Shown here: positions 45,701 through 60,700 of the stretch, piece by piece
Layout of the letters: every line of letters begins with the position of its first letter
Position numbering within the stretch: the first letter of the stretch is position 1
From: Edolisoma coerulescens
Taxonomy: Eukaryota > Chordata > Aves > Passeriformes > Campephagidae
Assembly: GCA_013397115.1 (NCBI GenBank)
Contig: VWZW01007703.1
Coordinates: 3,471-67,470, forward strand
DNA length: 64,000 nt
Reading direction: 5' to 3'
Made by a program: the position numbers and the translations under genes
Notes under the pieces: generated by a model
The model's input: the letters and a program-made list of their open reading frames with translations, nothing else
The model's database searches: none
Told to the model about the DNA's origin: nothing

Positions 45701-48700
45701 TAAAATTGTCAGTATGGAGAATCAGGTTAGAAACTGTGATATAAATATGCAAATAAGTCATCACACAGAAATGCTCAGGGGGCGTTAAATACAAACATCC
45801 ATTGTGCTAGCAGTTCAAAGTGTTGCCATTTAAATACATAAATGGCAAAGGAAACAAGCAAACAAAATCATATATGCATCAAACAAAATCAAATTATAGA
45901 GAAAATTGTCTTGTATTAAAAAGATTTGGTTGAAAGATATTTCTTTCTATAATAACTTTTGGGAGAAGGTTATTTTCTTTTATTCTCAAGATCAGAAGTC
46001 TCAACAGATCTTTATTCAATTTATAAGGTGGGGAAGTCTCTGTTGAAAAATGTCTCCTGACTTCTCCTACCTCCACCCACCAATCTTCTTCGAGGGAAAA
46101 AAAAAATCACATAATCTGAAAATAGGATAGTGATTCTGTTTAAGATGCTTTAGTTTCGTTGATTGATGTATGTGAAAAAAGCTTGACCCTTAATCATACA
46201 TGGAAAATTTGGCACATAGGAAATCTTCTGTGGCTGCATGCTTTTATCTGGAAACTATCCCGGGCACTTTGACAGAAAAACCTAATAAATTCTGAAACAT
46301 GAGGTCTTGTATCATCTCTTAAGGAGATAAAAAGAAATCTTTAAAGTGCTGAGAATGCTTGCATTGAAGGTTGAAGGGGGTCAACCAAGCTTGTAGAAAA
46401 CCTTTTCCTCAGCAATAAAAAATTGATATGTCTCTGCAGAGCAACCACCAACAACAAAGTACGAGAGCAGGTACTACTGGAATTGAGTTTTGTAAACTCA
46501 GACCTGCAGATCTTAAAGGAAGAATTGGAAGGACTTAATATCTCAGTAGAAGTTTATCAAAATGCAGAGTAAGTATAAAGCTAAGTTATTCAATTATTAA
46601 CAGATGTTCTGTTTACCCTTCAAAACAAAATTGTTTCTAGGTGAGTGTGAATGTTGGACATGAATCATGTAGAAAAACAGAGAGCTTGATAGGAAGAGAA
46701 CAGATTTGATGGTAGATTTTGTTGACTAAGGGTTAGTCTGCATATTTGTCCTTCTCTTGGGAAATGTACGTACCACTAATCCTTGGATATGAAGTTCCTT
46801 TGAAGAGAAGAGTATCGCGAAAATTGAAAGCTCTTGAGGCTATACTGCAAACGCTTGGAACTTAGCAGAATTTCCAATACTGGCATGGCTAATTGGCTCA
46901 GTGCATTCTGGAGTGAACAAACTTCGTGATATAGTAATATTTCTTCTCAAATGTGGTGCATACAACAGTCCTCTCTTCAGCTGGAGAATAGAAACACAAT
47001 ACTGATTTGATGTTCAGAGCAGTCTAGGTGATCTTGAATGTGTGCCCTTCAGTGACAGAAAAACACAAATTCCTTGGCTAAAGCAGAGGAATTTTTAGTA
47101 GATGAAGTTGGATTTTTTCCAAGATATTTTTCTCCACTTTGAAGAGCACACTGATTTATAAATTGCAATGGATTATTCCTCAAAGGTAAAACTTCAAAGT
47201 TAAGGAGTATTCATTGCCTGCATACTGAAATGATTTCTGTATCAGTTATACATCTTGTTGCTCCTAAAACAAAATATTTACTATTTAATTAACAGCAGCT
47301 CAAGGTACAAATTGAAATGCTTCATGTGATGGGGGTATAATTTGGTGTGAGGGTGACCCAGCCTGCTTTAGCTCTCAAAGTAAATAAAGATGTGAGCTGG
47401 GAGGATTTTCCCACCAGGTCCCTCTTGGTACTGTTCTCAGTTAGGTGTTAAACTTCCAGGTGGATTACAAGGAATTCTTAATGTAGAAGGATGAAGCACA
47501 TTTCCAGAGAGGTAACTTCCAACTGAATGCTGACTTGATGCAAAATATCTATATTGTAGTTTTCTCAAACAGAAACTTGTGCTAAACTTCCTACCCTCCA
47601 CCCCCATGGCAAACTTTGACAACTATTTGATGCAAAAATGTTTTGGGGTTTTTTGGTTGGGTTGGTTTTTTGGGGGTTTTTGTTTTTGGGTTGGTTTTTT
47701 TTGAGATTTGGGGGTTTTGTACAAGATTTTACTGGTCTTCATAGATGCATGTGAGCACAGAGAGCAGCTGCAGCTGTGGAAATGAGAGCAGGGCTCCACA
47801 ACTACTGTTTTTCTTCTAGCTAAAGAATATTAAAAATATTTGGATTCTCATTGAAGGATGAGCAGTAGGTCAGGCCCCAAGGCAGGCAGAAGCCTTGAGG
47901 CTGGACAGCAGTATGCTTGTTATTCTCTCCTGATCCTACTTTCCCAATCTATTTTGAATGGTGTTTTGCCTTTCTTATGCTTTTCATTCTAAGCTCTAAA
48001 TGCTTTTTATGTTTCACCAGCTAAAATAATTCATTTACCCGTAACTGCTCTCCAGCCTTCAACAGCAAGTAACTGTTAATACTTGCTCTCTGACTCTTGT
48101 GCATACAGTTGTCAACATGAGGTCACACCCATGGTTTACTGGATTAACCTGTATTGTGTTAAAACAATCTGAAGGGTTGGCCTTCCCAGTACTTGCACAC
48201 ATCTCAGCTGGATTGAGAAGCGTGGTGCAGTTTCTACTCAGTTCTGGAAATCCAGGATCACCTCCGTAACTGTTCAATACTCCCATGACGTTGGCTGCAT
48301 GGGTGTGACACCTTAGCTGTGAAAAAAATTAAATTTACTTTCTTTAAATGACCAGTGCTGATACTACAAGGACTGTGGGTGGGACTAGAATTGATTAAAT
48401 CAGTAAGTTAGGATTTCTTTCCCATGTGTCTCACCTCCTTTTTGAGGAAAAGGTCTTGATATAATCTGTAGTAAAAGTGTTGATGTTTCTTCTAAAAGCC
48501 TCATCAAAAAAATCAGATCATTTGCACTACTTGAAATAGTGTTTCGGCTCTGTATCCTGGAAGTCCTTTTCAAGCTAGCAGAGCCACTTTCTGGATTATG
48601 AAGGACTCTTCCTCTGCTTAGGAAGCTGCATTCCTACTGCCACCCTCTCAGGATGGAATAAGAAAGCTGGTTTGGCTGATAAGACCATAAATGAATGTGG

Positions 48701-51700
48701 GATTTTGTAGTTGGTAATGGAATGCTCTAAACAATGATTAGACAGTCAAAAAGTTGTTTTCAGGAAAAATTAAAATATTATATAAATCTTATAATTGCTT
48801 GATACTGATCTGTTAAATCTACACAACAAACTATGTATCTGGAAGCAATTCTGATCTTTTTAAAGTCAGTTCTCATCCTTACTGCTCTTTGATATTCTAG
48901 AGGTTGACTTGTCTAGAGGTTAACACCTAGAACATTGTCTAGAAACTAAGTAGTTCTTGGACTTTGTACTCCTAGACCTTTCACTGTGAAAGCTGGTATA
49001 CTTTGGCCCTGCTTCTCCCTGTGCTGCATACATAACTACTACATGTGAAACCATTGGTAGCATGTGAAATACTGATTATACTGATACTTACCATGGCTCT
49101 TACTGTGGCAGATCACCTAGCAGCTGTGGAGCTAAATTGCAGTAAGCCAGCCTTTGAGAGTCTCCTTTTCTATGCCTGAAGGAAAAACAGGCTTAAATGA
49201 AAAAAAAAGTGCAGGCAAGTAGCTTTCTTCGTTCTTTTCTTGAGAGGTCACAGGCCATTAGGCAGATTTTCTTGTGCAGGAAGGAATTGTTACAAATGGT
49301 ACACTTTTCTCTTTACCCCATCAGTGTACAAACTGACTGTCATCAAATAAAACAAAAGTAATTATAACAGACAAGCAGAAAAAAACCCCTGAATCTTTTT
49401 GCTTTTTTTTTCCACAGAGAGACTTTCAGTATTCCCTTGGTACCTCTTGGCCTGAAGGAAACCAAAGATGTAGACTTTACACTCCCCCTCAAGGTAAATT
49501 TTACATACACATTTCAAAATGAATAGTTAACAGAAATAACTTCAATTTCAGATTTCTTTAAAGAAATGGAAGTAATTTAGGTACAAATTACTTTTTGTTT
49601 TGCCCTAAAATCAAGATCATGCCATGTTAAAAATTAACTACCAATTATTTGGGTCATTGCTCCTATCTAATTAGGACAAGGAGGAGTCTGAAAATGTTAT
49701 AAGAAATTCCACTTTGGAGACAGAGTTAAACCAAAGAGAATAAAAATTCCTTCAGTGGTTTTGTTTCTAATAACAGTATTTATTACTGATACAAGTGTGA
49801 AAGGAAGTAGTAATGAAGGTTTTATTCATTGGTTTTTATTAATGTAGTGATACACCAACTTGCACTAACCAAGATAGCTCAGTTGGGAAGCAGTGCTGCA
49901 GCATTAACACAGCCTTCTTTGTTGACTAATATACTTTGCTGGCTATTTGAGCCATCTTCTGTATTTTCTGAAATACTGTGTATTGTGCAATACAGATTTT
50001 TATGTCACGGCAAACCATCTTGTATCACTGTAGCATTTGTCTCTATTTTTACTTCTGTGGGTTAAATTCCATGGTCAGATCATAGTACCACTTCATGTCA
50101 TTGCAGCTTTGTTATTTTAAGTGGAATTGCCCTAGCATAGTTTACGAGAATTTGGCAGTCTCTTTCTGTTAACGAGTTTTTATGGTTGCTTGATCCCCTT
50201 GTCATTTTAGATAACAGGGTTCATTTGTCCCTTTCAAACCCATTAAGTGTTGTTGTTTTAAAACCCACTGGAGCTGATGTAGCACATGTTTGGTTCCTTT
50301 ACATCACAGTGAAATTTCTTGTCTAAGATACCAAATCAAATTATTAATTCTACTGTCTTTTTGTAGTGTCGTTGCTGTATGTTAAGGTACTATTGACTGG
50401 TAGGGAGTAGACACCATTCAAATCACAACTGAATCAATTTTGTACCATTTGCAACTGCAGAAAAAATAGTTTAGGCTAATTTTAGATATTCCAATTTTTT
50501 ATCTTTTTTTCTCTTTTAGGACTTTATTCTGGAACATTATAGTGAAGATAGTTCTGAGTATGAAGATGAAATAGCAGATCTCATGGATCTGAGACAAGTA
50601 AGTTCAAGTATGGTGTACTATGAGGTCTTTTAATATACAGTTGTAAATAACATTTGTATGGAATCAAAATATGACATTATTTATTACTTAGCGCTTACTA
50701 TACTCTTATTGACTTCATTTCTGAGACATAGTACATGAATCTCCATTGTCCAAAAGCTTTATAATCTGAGTAAAGAAAAAGTGAAGAAACAGATGAAGTT
50801 ACGCAAAATGTTTGAACTATTGACACAGTTTTGTAAATCTTGTTAATCCAAGACTTGTCTTACCTACTTTATTTTAAAGTATTTTAAATTTAGCAGGAAG
50901 AGTGTTGAAGTGGGGATTAATCTGGCAAAATATTGTAGTAGAATGGTGGGTATTTCTAACTATTGTTTGTTTCCTGTATTATGCTAGAAACATAAGCCTT
51001 CTCTGTAGGTTTCATAAAATACCTAAAATCTTTATTTAATTAACTTTGAGACTTGCCAAACAGATTCTCTTTGCTTTTTTTAAAGGTTATGTGCTACTTG
51101 TGTGCAGCTGAAAAAGTTTTGGCATGAATCCATATGGCTTTAAGCTTACTGTTCTCGGATTCCACACATTTCTATAATACGCAGAAGTCCAAAGAAAAGC
51201 AGAGCTTTGTCTTTGGGGTTTCAGTATTCATCCTGTAACTCAACAGAATGCACTTAATTTTAATCTATTGTATTTCAAGGCCTGCCGCACTCCTAGCCGA
51301 GATGAAGCTGGCATTGAGATGTTGATAAGCTATTTCCTGCAACTTGGTTATGTAGAAAACAGATTTTTCCCACCCACCAGGCACATTGGAGTTTTATTTA
51401 CATGGTAAGTGTGTAGTTCATTTTTCTCTTTAATCCCCTTTTTTTTTTTCCCCCAGAACATTGGTTAATCATTAATTGCCTTTTGTTTAATCTGAAGCAT
51501 GTCAGTGTGTGGCTCCTCCTGAATTCCTTCAGTGTGTGTTGTCAATTTTATTTTTTTTGAGTTAAGAGTAAACCTGAATACAGTACACTCTTTTAATGCT
51601 TACAGTGAAACCATTGGCTAGATTATGATTTGGGCTACAGGTTAGCACAAGGGAGAAAGAGAGAAAATAATCTTAATCTTGGACAGCTACAAATGTTTCT

Positions 51701-54700
51701 GAATTCTGAACCTTGGTGTACAAAATGAGGACAAGGAACAGGGTCAGACCTTAATTCCCCTCCTTCAATTTGTTAAGAAGACCACTTGTGCCGGAACAAA
51801 GAAAGGAGTGACTTAATTTTTTATAAGAGAATATTTACTACATCTGTGAGCAAAATTTGACTCTGAATTCAACGTTTTTATGATGAAAAAACATGACTGC
51901 CATGTAGCCAAAAGGAACTGTTAAATTTCTAGTCATAACTGCAAATAGAAACTTCAAACACAAGCAGTTGAGGATCTGACCATGCCAATATTTGATCTTT
52001 GGCAACATGTAAGTAGGAGAGCATAGCAGCACATATGGATGCTTCCCCTGTATGCTCTTCACCTCTGTGATGTTTTATAGGCATTTCTGAGTTAAATATA
52101 ATGACTTTATGGAGGCACTACTGTAAAACCTGCTGAAAGCTGTCTCAAATAAAGCTCTTCTCTGGCTTGCATTAATTATGTGGGTTGTCCTTGCAGAACA
52201 TAATGGTGTTTCTGTTCACCTTCATTTTCACTGTAGCAGAACAGTTAAGAATTCCACTACTTATTCAGAAAAACAGAATGAAAATACTTGTTTTTTCAAT
52301 GGACTCTGCTATCTTAACAGTTCTTCTAATTTTTGTTTCCCAAGGTATGATTCCTTCACAGGTGTCCCAGTGTGTCAGCAAAATCTGTTGCTTGAAAAAG
52401 CTAGTGTTTTATTCAACATTGGAGCTCTCTACACCCAGATTGGAACAAGATGCAATCGTCAGACCCAGGCTGGACTTGAAAATGCTGTTGATGCTTTTCA
52501 GAAAGCTGCAGGTACACATCTTAAAATACTGGAAAGGTCTTCATGCAAATGTCCCCAATCTTATTCTGATGTCGTACAGATTTCTGCATTTCCTACTGAG
52601 CTCATTACACAACAAAGGAGGGTTAGGGACATTCAGGAAGCCTAGTGAAGAGCTCAGATGAAGCTTTAATTCAAAACCTGGAACTGTAGTCTGAACATAC
52701 AGATAAGATCATGAATACTGTGGTTAATGATTATTGAACTGCGGTTCAAAGGTCCAAGTTACAGCACTAGCATTAACTGCTTCATTCCTTCTTTCACCAG
52801 CATAACTGCTTTTACCTCAGTGATAGCACATTGGTGTCAAATCTGTACAAGAGACAATTTACAGGTTTGATAAAAACCCTTTAAGCATAGTTTTCCATAT
52901 GTGGGTCTTAAAAATTAGTCTTGCTTTTTTCTCTGGTGAAAATCACAATTCACTGGAAGTTAACTACCTGTTTTCCATAGATTCCAAAGGCAAAGAAGTT
53001 CAAAATAATCAATCTCTGTCCCGAGCAAGGAGAAATAGAAATTCCAATAAAGGGAATCCTATCCCTTGAACTAACATGTTACAAAATCTTTTGGTTTTTG
53101 TTGGGGGCTTTTAAATAGATTTTCTAATTTGTTTTGTAAGTATCATCTGTGCTACACATAATACTTAAAGACATGTCCTTTGTAATTAATAGGTACTGTA
53201 AGATTTATTTCTGCACTAACAATCTGTGGCTATTGGTTTGCACTGTATGCGTAGCTTTATCAGCTAAAAACTGTGGAGCACAGAGTTGAATTTTCATAAA
53301 TCCCCTCCTTTGAATACCTAGCTATCAAAAAAAATTTATAGTATTTCTTCATGCATATTTAGAATAATTTTTTTTCAACCTTTGTATTTCATCTAAAAGA
53401 AATTTTAGTAGTTGGGAAATTTCTCCATTTTACTGCTGCTCCTTCCATTTTGCAAATAAAAAAAAATCACTGCTTTTCATTTCAACACGTTTGCAGAACA
53501 GAATCAATGCAAAACTGGAAAGGTGTTATTTACTACCACAGTACCTTTGCAGGGCGCCAAAGCACCACGCGCAGGAGGCATTTCATTGTACCTGGGCGTG
53601 GTGCTGTAGCACTTCATTATGTTGGCAGAGGCATGATACAGAGTCTCTGTTCACTGTTTCTCAGTGCTGAATGGAAGACATTGCACAGAATTTATCCTCA
53701 ACATAAGCAGAAATATTTTGAGAACAAAAAACCCCATATTTTTTTCCTCCTATACTTTTCCGTTCCTTTCATAGGACACTCCATCAGTATGTGGGATATG
53801 CCTGGTAAGTTTGGGATTAAGTTTTTCAGTGCAAAAACGTAGGCGTGGCCATATTTGAAATCTTTGTAAATGGCATGTTAAACATTCAGATACAGGTGTA
53901 ACATGAAAAAGCAAAAATCATAGACACCGTTAGTAGGAAAATACTGCGCAACATGGCCAGAACTGAGTGTAGTGGCAAGAAGTAAGATTACAGAAGCTGG
54001 AATACTTAAAAGGCAGAGGTCTTACTGTTACACTTTTGCAGGATTGTCAGCATTAGCAAGCTAGTTGAACTCACTAAACCAGTTGGATGACATGCATACT
54101 GAAGGTTATGTTTCCATCCATGAAACTGTTACTTAGTATTGCACTACAGTTAGTGTTTGTTTTAAATTTGATATATGATAGAAATTATTAATATTCTGGT
54201 GGAACCAAATGTCTAGAGAAGAATCTTATTTTTACCCTATTAAATATATATATAAATAAAAACTCTAGTTTACAGGCATGGAATGGAGCTTTCACTGGGA
54301 CACACGATGCACTTAGCAGCATTTGAGAAGGAGATTAATATTTAATTAAGTTTATATGTTTGTGTTCTATCCAGCGGTTCTGCTACTGTCATCTCCTTAT
54401 AGCTATGCAGATTTTTCTCTTTTTTGTCCCCTGTATAAGCCATAGCCTACCACTGCCACCTACAAGTCACATTCAGTTCAGCACAGTCTTATGGTCAATC
54501 ACAAGAACTTTTACAAGGAAATCTGAAGGCAGTACCCTCAAAACTTGCAGTTTTTGTTGCTTTGTCCGAAATGTAATTTTGAGAACTATACTTGGGGATG
54601 GTTGATGGCAAAGCAAAGCAAAACCTGTAGGTCAGTCTAAATTCTTATGTACCAAGAATCCCTTCAGATTGCTGTAGTGCAATACTAGAAAATATACTTT

Positions 54701-57700
54701 CAATCCTAATTATTATGGTACATGCTAGAATTAAGTTCACTTGTTTCTCTTTGTAATGCTGACAAAACCATTTTGTAATTGCAGGAGTTCTAAGCTACTT
54801 AAAGGAGACCTTTACTCATACACCAAGTTATGATATGAGCCCAGCTATGCTGAACGTACTAGTAAAAATGATGCTTGCACAAGCTCGAGAGTGTGTTTTT
54901 GAGCAGATTGGTCTTTCTGGAATACGCAATGAGTTTTTCACACTAGTAAAAATGACACAGGAAGTTGCCAAGGTAAAATATGGGACTTTAGTCTTTAAAA
55001 TAACTGTTTACAATGCTGTGTTACTACCTACAGCTTTTAGTAATATTAATGGAATTTATTAAATTTAAATGTTAACAACCATTACTGAAAACCAAAAATA
55101 ACAAGGGACAGCTCACAAACTACAGTGAAAAGCACAACCTTTCAGAAGATTAAAACGTGAATAGACAAAATTTAAATATTATTTTAGAGTTGTTACAATT
55201 TATTTAATTCATAATTCATGGAGTTTTAACAGATATATGCTGAAACACTCAGGCAGTGAACTTGCTGAAGGTTTTTTACAAGCTATTTATGTTGGTCTTT
55301 CAAACAGTACAGTTTTCATCCCTAGAACTACATATAAAAGGCCAGGGTTGTTTGTGTGGTTCCCTGTTAAGTATTGAACACAACCTGTCTTGCTTCCCAA
55401 CTGTTGAAGGGGATGCAAACCTAAAAAGCTTAATCCAAACTAAATTGTAACTGAGGGAGGGACCGTGACAAACAGAGTCAAATTGGTACCTGCAGAGCTG
55501 TCTTGGGACTTGCCAGAAAATGGGGGTATAGGCTTGCCCCATAAGGTAGTGTTAATACTTGATTGAGTTATGTACCAAAAAGTAGGTATGCCACAAAGAT
55601 ATTCATGTGCTTTCTCAGTTATTTCAGAGTAGTAGATACATAAGTAGTTCCATACTAGAAAAACAGGCAAAGCCTTTCATAGCAACCCTGTAAAGCCACC
55701 TTGACATATCTGTAGGGTCAGCTGCAGGGGAAAGATTTTTTGATTCTGTCAGTTGGAGTAGTTTGATCAATTAAAGCAGCATTCAATGCTTGAAAAACTC
55801 TTCTATTTCCTCTGTATAAAGGATAACATCCCAGTTTTAACTAGACCACACAAACTTAAGGCTATGTATGACTCCACAGTTTCAAAGTGAAGAACAAACC
55901 TACTGTTTGAGTATGTTTCACCCTTTTTTTTTCAACTGAATTAATGAGATATATTTGTAAATTAAGCCCTTTTTATTGTATGGTGTTTTTAATTAACTAT
56001 GAAGCCATATAGATTGACAGATTTAGTCCATCTGTTCTTCTACAAAATTGATTTACCTTTCTTGTGAGGGAAAAATCAGAGATGACATTTCAAATTTTTT
56101 TCCAAACTTATTTCCAACCTATTCTAACCATATTTTTTTCCCTTCTTTGATGTGATTGCACATGAAATTATCTTAAGCCTGAATATGATATCCCTTACTT
56201 GAGTTCCTAATACCTAATATTAAGTTCTCATACTTCAATTATGTGCTTTATTTCAGGTGGGAGAGGTTTACATGCTGGTTAATACTGCAATGAATCAGGA
56301 ACCAGTGAAAGAGAATATTCCCTATTCCTGGTCTAAGCTGGCACAAATAAAGTCAGACCATTACAAAGCTCTGGCGCATTACTTCATTGCCACCATTCTG
56401 TGTGACCATGAATGTAAGAATCATACTTCTTTATATGTTCATATAAATAAAAATAATAAACGCACCAACAGCTATAATTTGGTCTGTGGATAAGTCTTGG
56501 AAACAAGAACTTTGGTGCTTCAATATATGTTAAATTGTGGTCATTTTCTCCACTCAAATATGAAGCCATGCTCTTTTTGTCTTTTGAGAAAAATGTGAAA
56601 GTTGAATAAACTAATTTTTACAGAAACAAAAGAAAAGTTATATATGCTACTAAATAGTTCAGATTTTATCAATATGTTCTGGCATGTAAGTATTACTTGC
56701 AATATTGTAGATGATAAAACCAAAAACTTTAAATTCTTATTTATATATTTATATACACAAATACACGTATGTAAGTATTTTACTGCACTGGGAGAGAATG
56801 TAGTAATAACTACACAACAATACACCTAAAGGAACAGGGGATGAAGAGATGTGTATGGTCAATGTTTTTTATGCATTATTACAGTGCAGCCCAATGATGA
56901 CAAAGATCAGCAGGAAAAAGCCTTGTCCCAGCTGTATGACTGCATGCCTGAAGGGCTGATGGTTCTTGCTGTTTTAAAGGACAAAGTTCAGAGAAAACAA
57001 CTAGGTAACTGCCAGTTTCACACAGCTACTAGCTACAGTTTGAAAATTACCTTGTATTTATTGTCTGTGGATGACAACCAATGGTTTCTAATGTTCTCAG
57101 GGAAAGCACATTTACGCAAAGCCATTGTTTACCATGAGGAAGCTCTAAGAGTCTGTGGGCTATGCAAAAAGCTTCGGAACATTGAGGTTCTTCAGGAGGT
57201 TCTGACAGCTGCACATAAGCGTTCACTTCTCAAATATGCTCAGCAAGAGACAGAAGATGACTTTCTAAGTCTAATCCAGGCTCCAGATATACTACGTAAG
57301 TGTACACAGCCAGAAATAAAGGATATCTAACCATACATTAATATGCTTTCATGGGGATATGCCTTTTATTTATATATATGAATACATATATAATATGCTT
57401 CCATACATAACATAAATAATGCATAAGTATATACTGTACATTTGTAGAGTTCAGATTCCTTACATGTTTCCTCAATCACAGATCAATATATTTTGTTAGA
57501 ACTGTTTTACAGTGTTTCTGTCTCTAGCAACGCTGTTTTTGGGGGTAGATAACAATGGTGGTTAGTTAGAATCCAGCTTTTTTTGGTGACTATCTTGTGA
57601 CCTAGAAGAAATGGGGAAACTTTAAAAGTTAAAATTTTGTGGGGGGAAACTATATTAACTGTTTCTTGAGCCCAACTCTTGTACTAGTCTGGGTTGTTAA

Positions 57701-60700
57701 CTCAATTTGACTGCTATTTTTTTTTCTACCTTAGTCCAGCTTGTACAACTTTTTCCTGTTTGGAAGCAGTAGGAAGTTATGAGTGCTGGTTTTAAAAACT
57801 TCTCAAAGAAAAATAAATTAAAGATGGGAATAGCATAGTTTTGTTCAGATGGATTTTTTTAAAGTTTTCTGTACTGATACTGTGAGCTCTGAAGATATTT
57901 TTAAGACAGTTCTGATATCTGACAAATTTCCACAAAAATTAATTTTTCCGCAGCCTTGGAAGAATTTAGGACAAATGCCTATCTAGCTTGGAATGCAAGA
58001 AAAATAAATTTTTATGTCTTTTAACTAATACTTAAAAGAAAATTAATTTTGTTTTCGTTTTAGCTAAAACAGAACATAAAATAGAAACAGTTGCTCCTCA
58101 GTTTTCCAAGGTGAAAGTTAAAGACTTCTTTCACAAGCTGGTATGTAACATATTAATGCTGACCAACCTCTACCATTTTGATAGCAACTATAAATTCACT
58201 CTAACATGAGGGAAGGGACACAAGTATTATAGCCTGAAAAAATGATCCCTTAGTAACTGGGGTTTTTTCAGAAGTTACTGGAGAAATCAGTCCTAGCTTT
58301 AGAGGTATAAGTCAACTTGAGAGTAGCAAAGAATAAAAGTGTCTTTTCTATTAGCCTTGCACAGAATTCAGTCCTGAAAACCTTCATAAATGTCCCATGA
58401 AGTCTCAATAGATAATTGCACACAACTTAAAGGAGGGGGGGAGAAATATGTAGTACGTGGAGACAGGCATGGAGAACATGCAACTTGCATGTGACACAGC
58501 CAGTCTTTCAGGTGTCTCCCTATGTGTCAGTGAGCAAAAGAAACTGGGAGTTATGGTTAGGATTAGAATATGCAATGTTTCATGAGTTAGTTTATCTCCT
58601 CTGCAGCGGTGTGATATAGGGCCTTAGAGCCTATGCAGCCAAAAGATTTTGCACACCGTAATAGGGATCCTGGAACAACTTGGAAGTTGCCTTTATCCCA
58701 CTCTGTTTGAAGTATCAACTGAACAGTCAAGAAATAGGATTTAGCACTTCAGGGGAATTAGCTGGAAGTTAACCTGAGTAAAATCTACACTAGATGAGCT
58801 TAAAACATTATAACTTACAAAACCAGAAATGTTTACTTACAACTGACAGTAAACCATAATATGCCTGCTGTTGTGTTACCTCCAGGGCCCATTGACAGTG
58901 TTCTCAGCCAAGCAGAGATGGACAGCTCCACGTACCATTTGCCTTCACCATGAAGCAGGAGGGCTTGGATTCAGTCTAAAAGGAGGTTCGCCAGTACAGG
59001 TTTATTGTCTTGATCCAGTTTGTTCTGCAGCAGTAAGTATATTGGTGTGATATTAACAGTTTCTCTGCAGACTCTAGCATTAAAATGTACCTGTAGCTTG
59101 TCCATACTCGTGTATGGAATATTTATTGAGTTCTATATGTTAGTATAGTCCGTTCATACAATCTGAGTGCATTTTCAGTGTATACGCTGTAGATTGTTAA
59201 AATACCCATATCCCTGACATCAGATGAAGCAGAGCTGATTTCTTTTTCTGTTCATTCTTAATAGTTGAAAAGTCACAAATAATAAAAGCAAGTGTTACTT
59301 CCTGTTTCACTCAGGAAGTTAGAAGGGATAAATGCTTTAAAAAGTAGCAACAAGAATAAGGATCAGGAAGGGAATGCAAGGTGTAGTGTCTGCCTAAGGA
59401 AAGAGGGGCAAGAAAATTTTACTGGCTTGTAATGTTCTTTCAGGGAAAATCCAAAGGGATAAAGCAGCCTTCAGTGATGAGCAGTTTAGCTATAGAAAAG
59501 GCAGAAGTAACCACAGAAGTACAAATAAAAATAATGAAGAAAAAGAAGTAAAACACTGCAGAAAATGTCTTCTGGGGGACAATAGCATAGCAAAACCCAG
59601 GGTTCATTTACTTAAGGAGAAAAGTGAAAAGAACATAAAAACAGCCAACATTTGAGTATACCAGAATTACATCAATGGTAACTCAAGAGGTAATTTGTGT
59701 ACTTGAGAAGAGAATGGGTTTGTAGCATCTAAGAGTGAAATGCCTTTGGGGCAGATACTGTATGATGACAAAAACATTTTACGTGTCTTTATAATTCCAG
59801 ATAATAACCTCTGCCCAATTTTTTGACAGTCAGCAGGCTTAAAAGAAGGTGACTACATTGTTTCAGTTGGTGGCATGGATTGCAAGTGGCTTGGTGTGAA
59901 TGAAGTGCTGGAAAAATTGAAAAGTGTGGGAAAGCAGCCCATGGAGCTTGATGTTATCAGTTGCCAGGATACAGCGGCATCTTTGGTATGTAATGAGGCA
60001 AATATGTTTTGCAGATTTGATATGTGAGACTTTTCTCACTTGCCTGCCTTCAGTTCCTGATTACTGTGTACTTCCATGTAGTCAGATATCCCACTCAGCC
60101 TGTGAATATATAAAGCCTTCAGACATGTGTTCACTAGCAAGCTAAAGGAGTCTGTCTGCATAAGAATGGTTGGGTGGTGGGCTTTTGTTGTAGTGGAGCT
60201 ACTTAGATTAATTGCATGATAAATTTCAAGACATAGTTTATTTCCCCTAACTTGTCCCTGAGGATGAAGGCATTACCCTGTTTAGCACTGAAAAAACCAC
60301 AGTGAAACAGTAATGGAATGAAATAGAACATCCAAGACCACATGTTTATTTTCTATGCACTGTTATTCTAAATGATCTGTGACTTTTGCATTAGATCATG
60401 GATTAATGTATGTATTTTTTTTTATTTTGGTGGACTTTTAACTGTCTGGTCAGTTACTAAGCTACTGTAGAAGCTGTAGACTAAGGGACAGTCATCACAA
60501 GATTAAAAAATATTAAGCTCTAAATAACTTACTAGTTGTGTGCAAGAACCTGTAGCTCAGCTAAATCTATTCCTCTATGCTTTTAACATTCCCTGGCAAG
60601 CTTAGACACTTAAGTAGTGTTGCCTTAGAAGCTATTAAGGTGCCCCTGCTGCTTTTAGGTTTTCTTGTTTGGGTTAAATTGATTTTCCTTATTTTCAACA

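Noticed and set aside
52178..52661. Two overlapping plus-strand frames of about 155 codons
   Set aside because: They read through the RHPN2 exon 7 boundaries. Only 52345-52511 has proper splice sites and BRO1 similarity.
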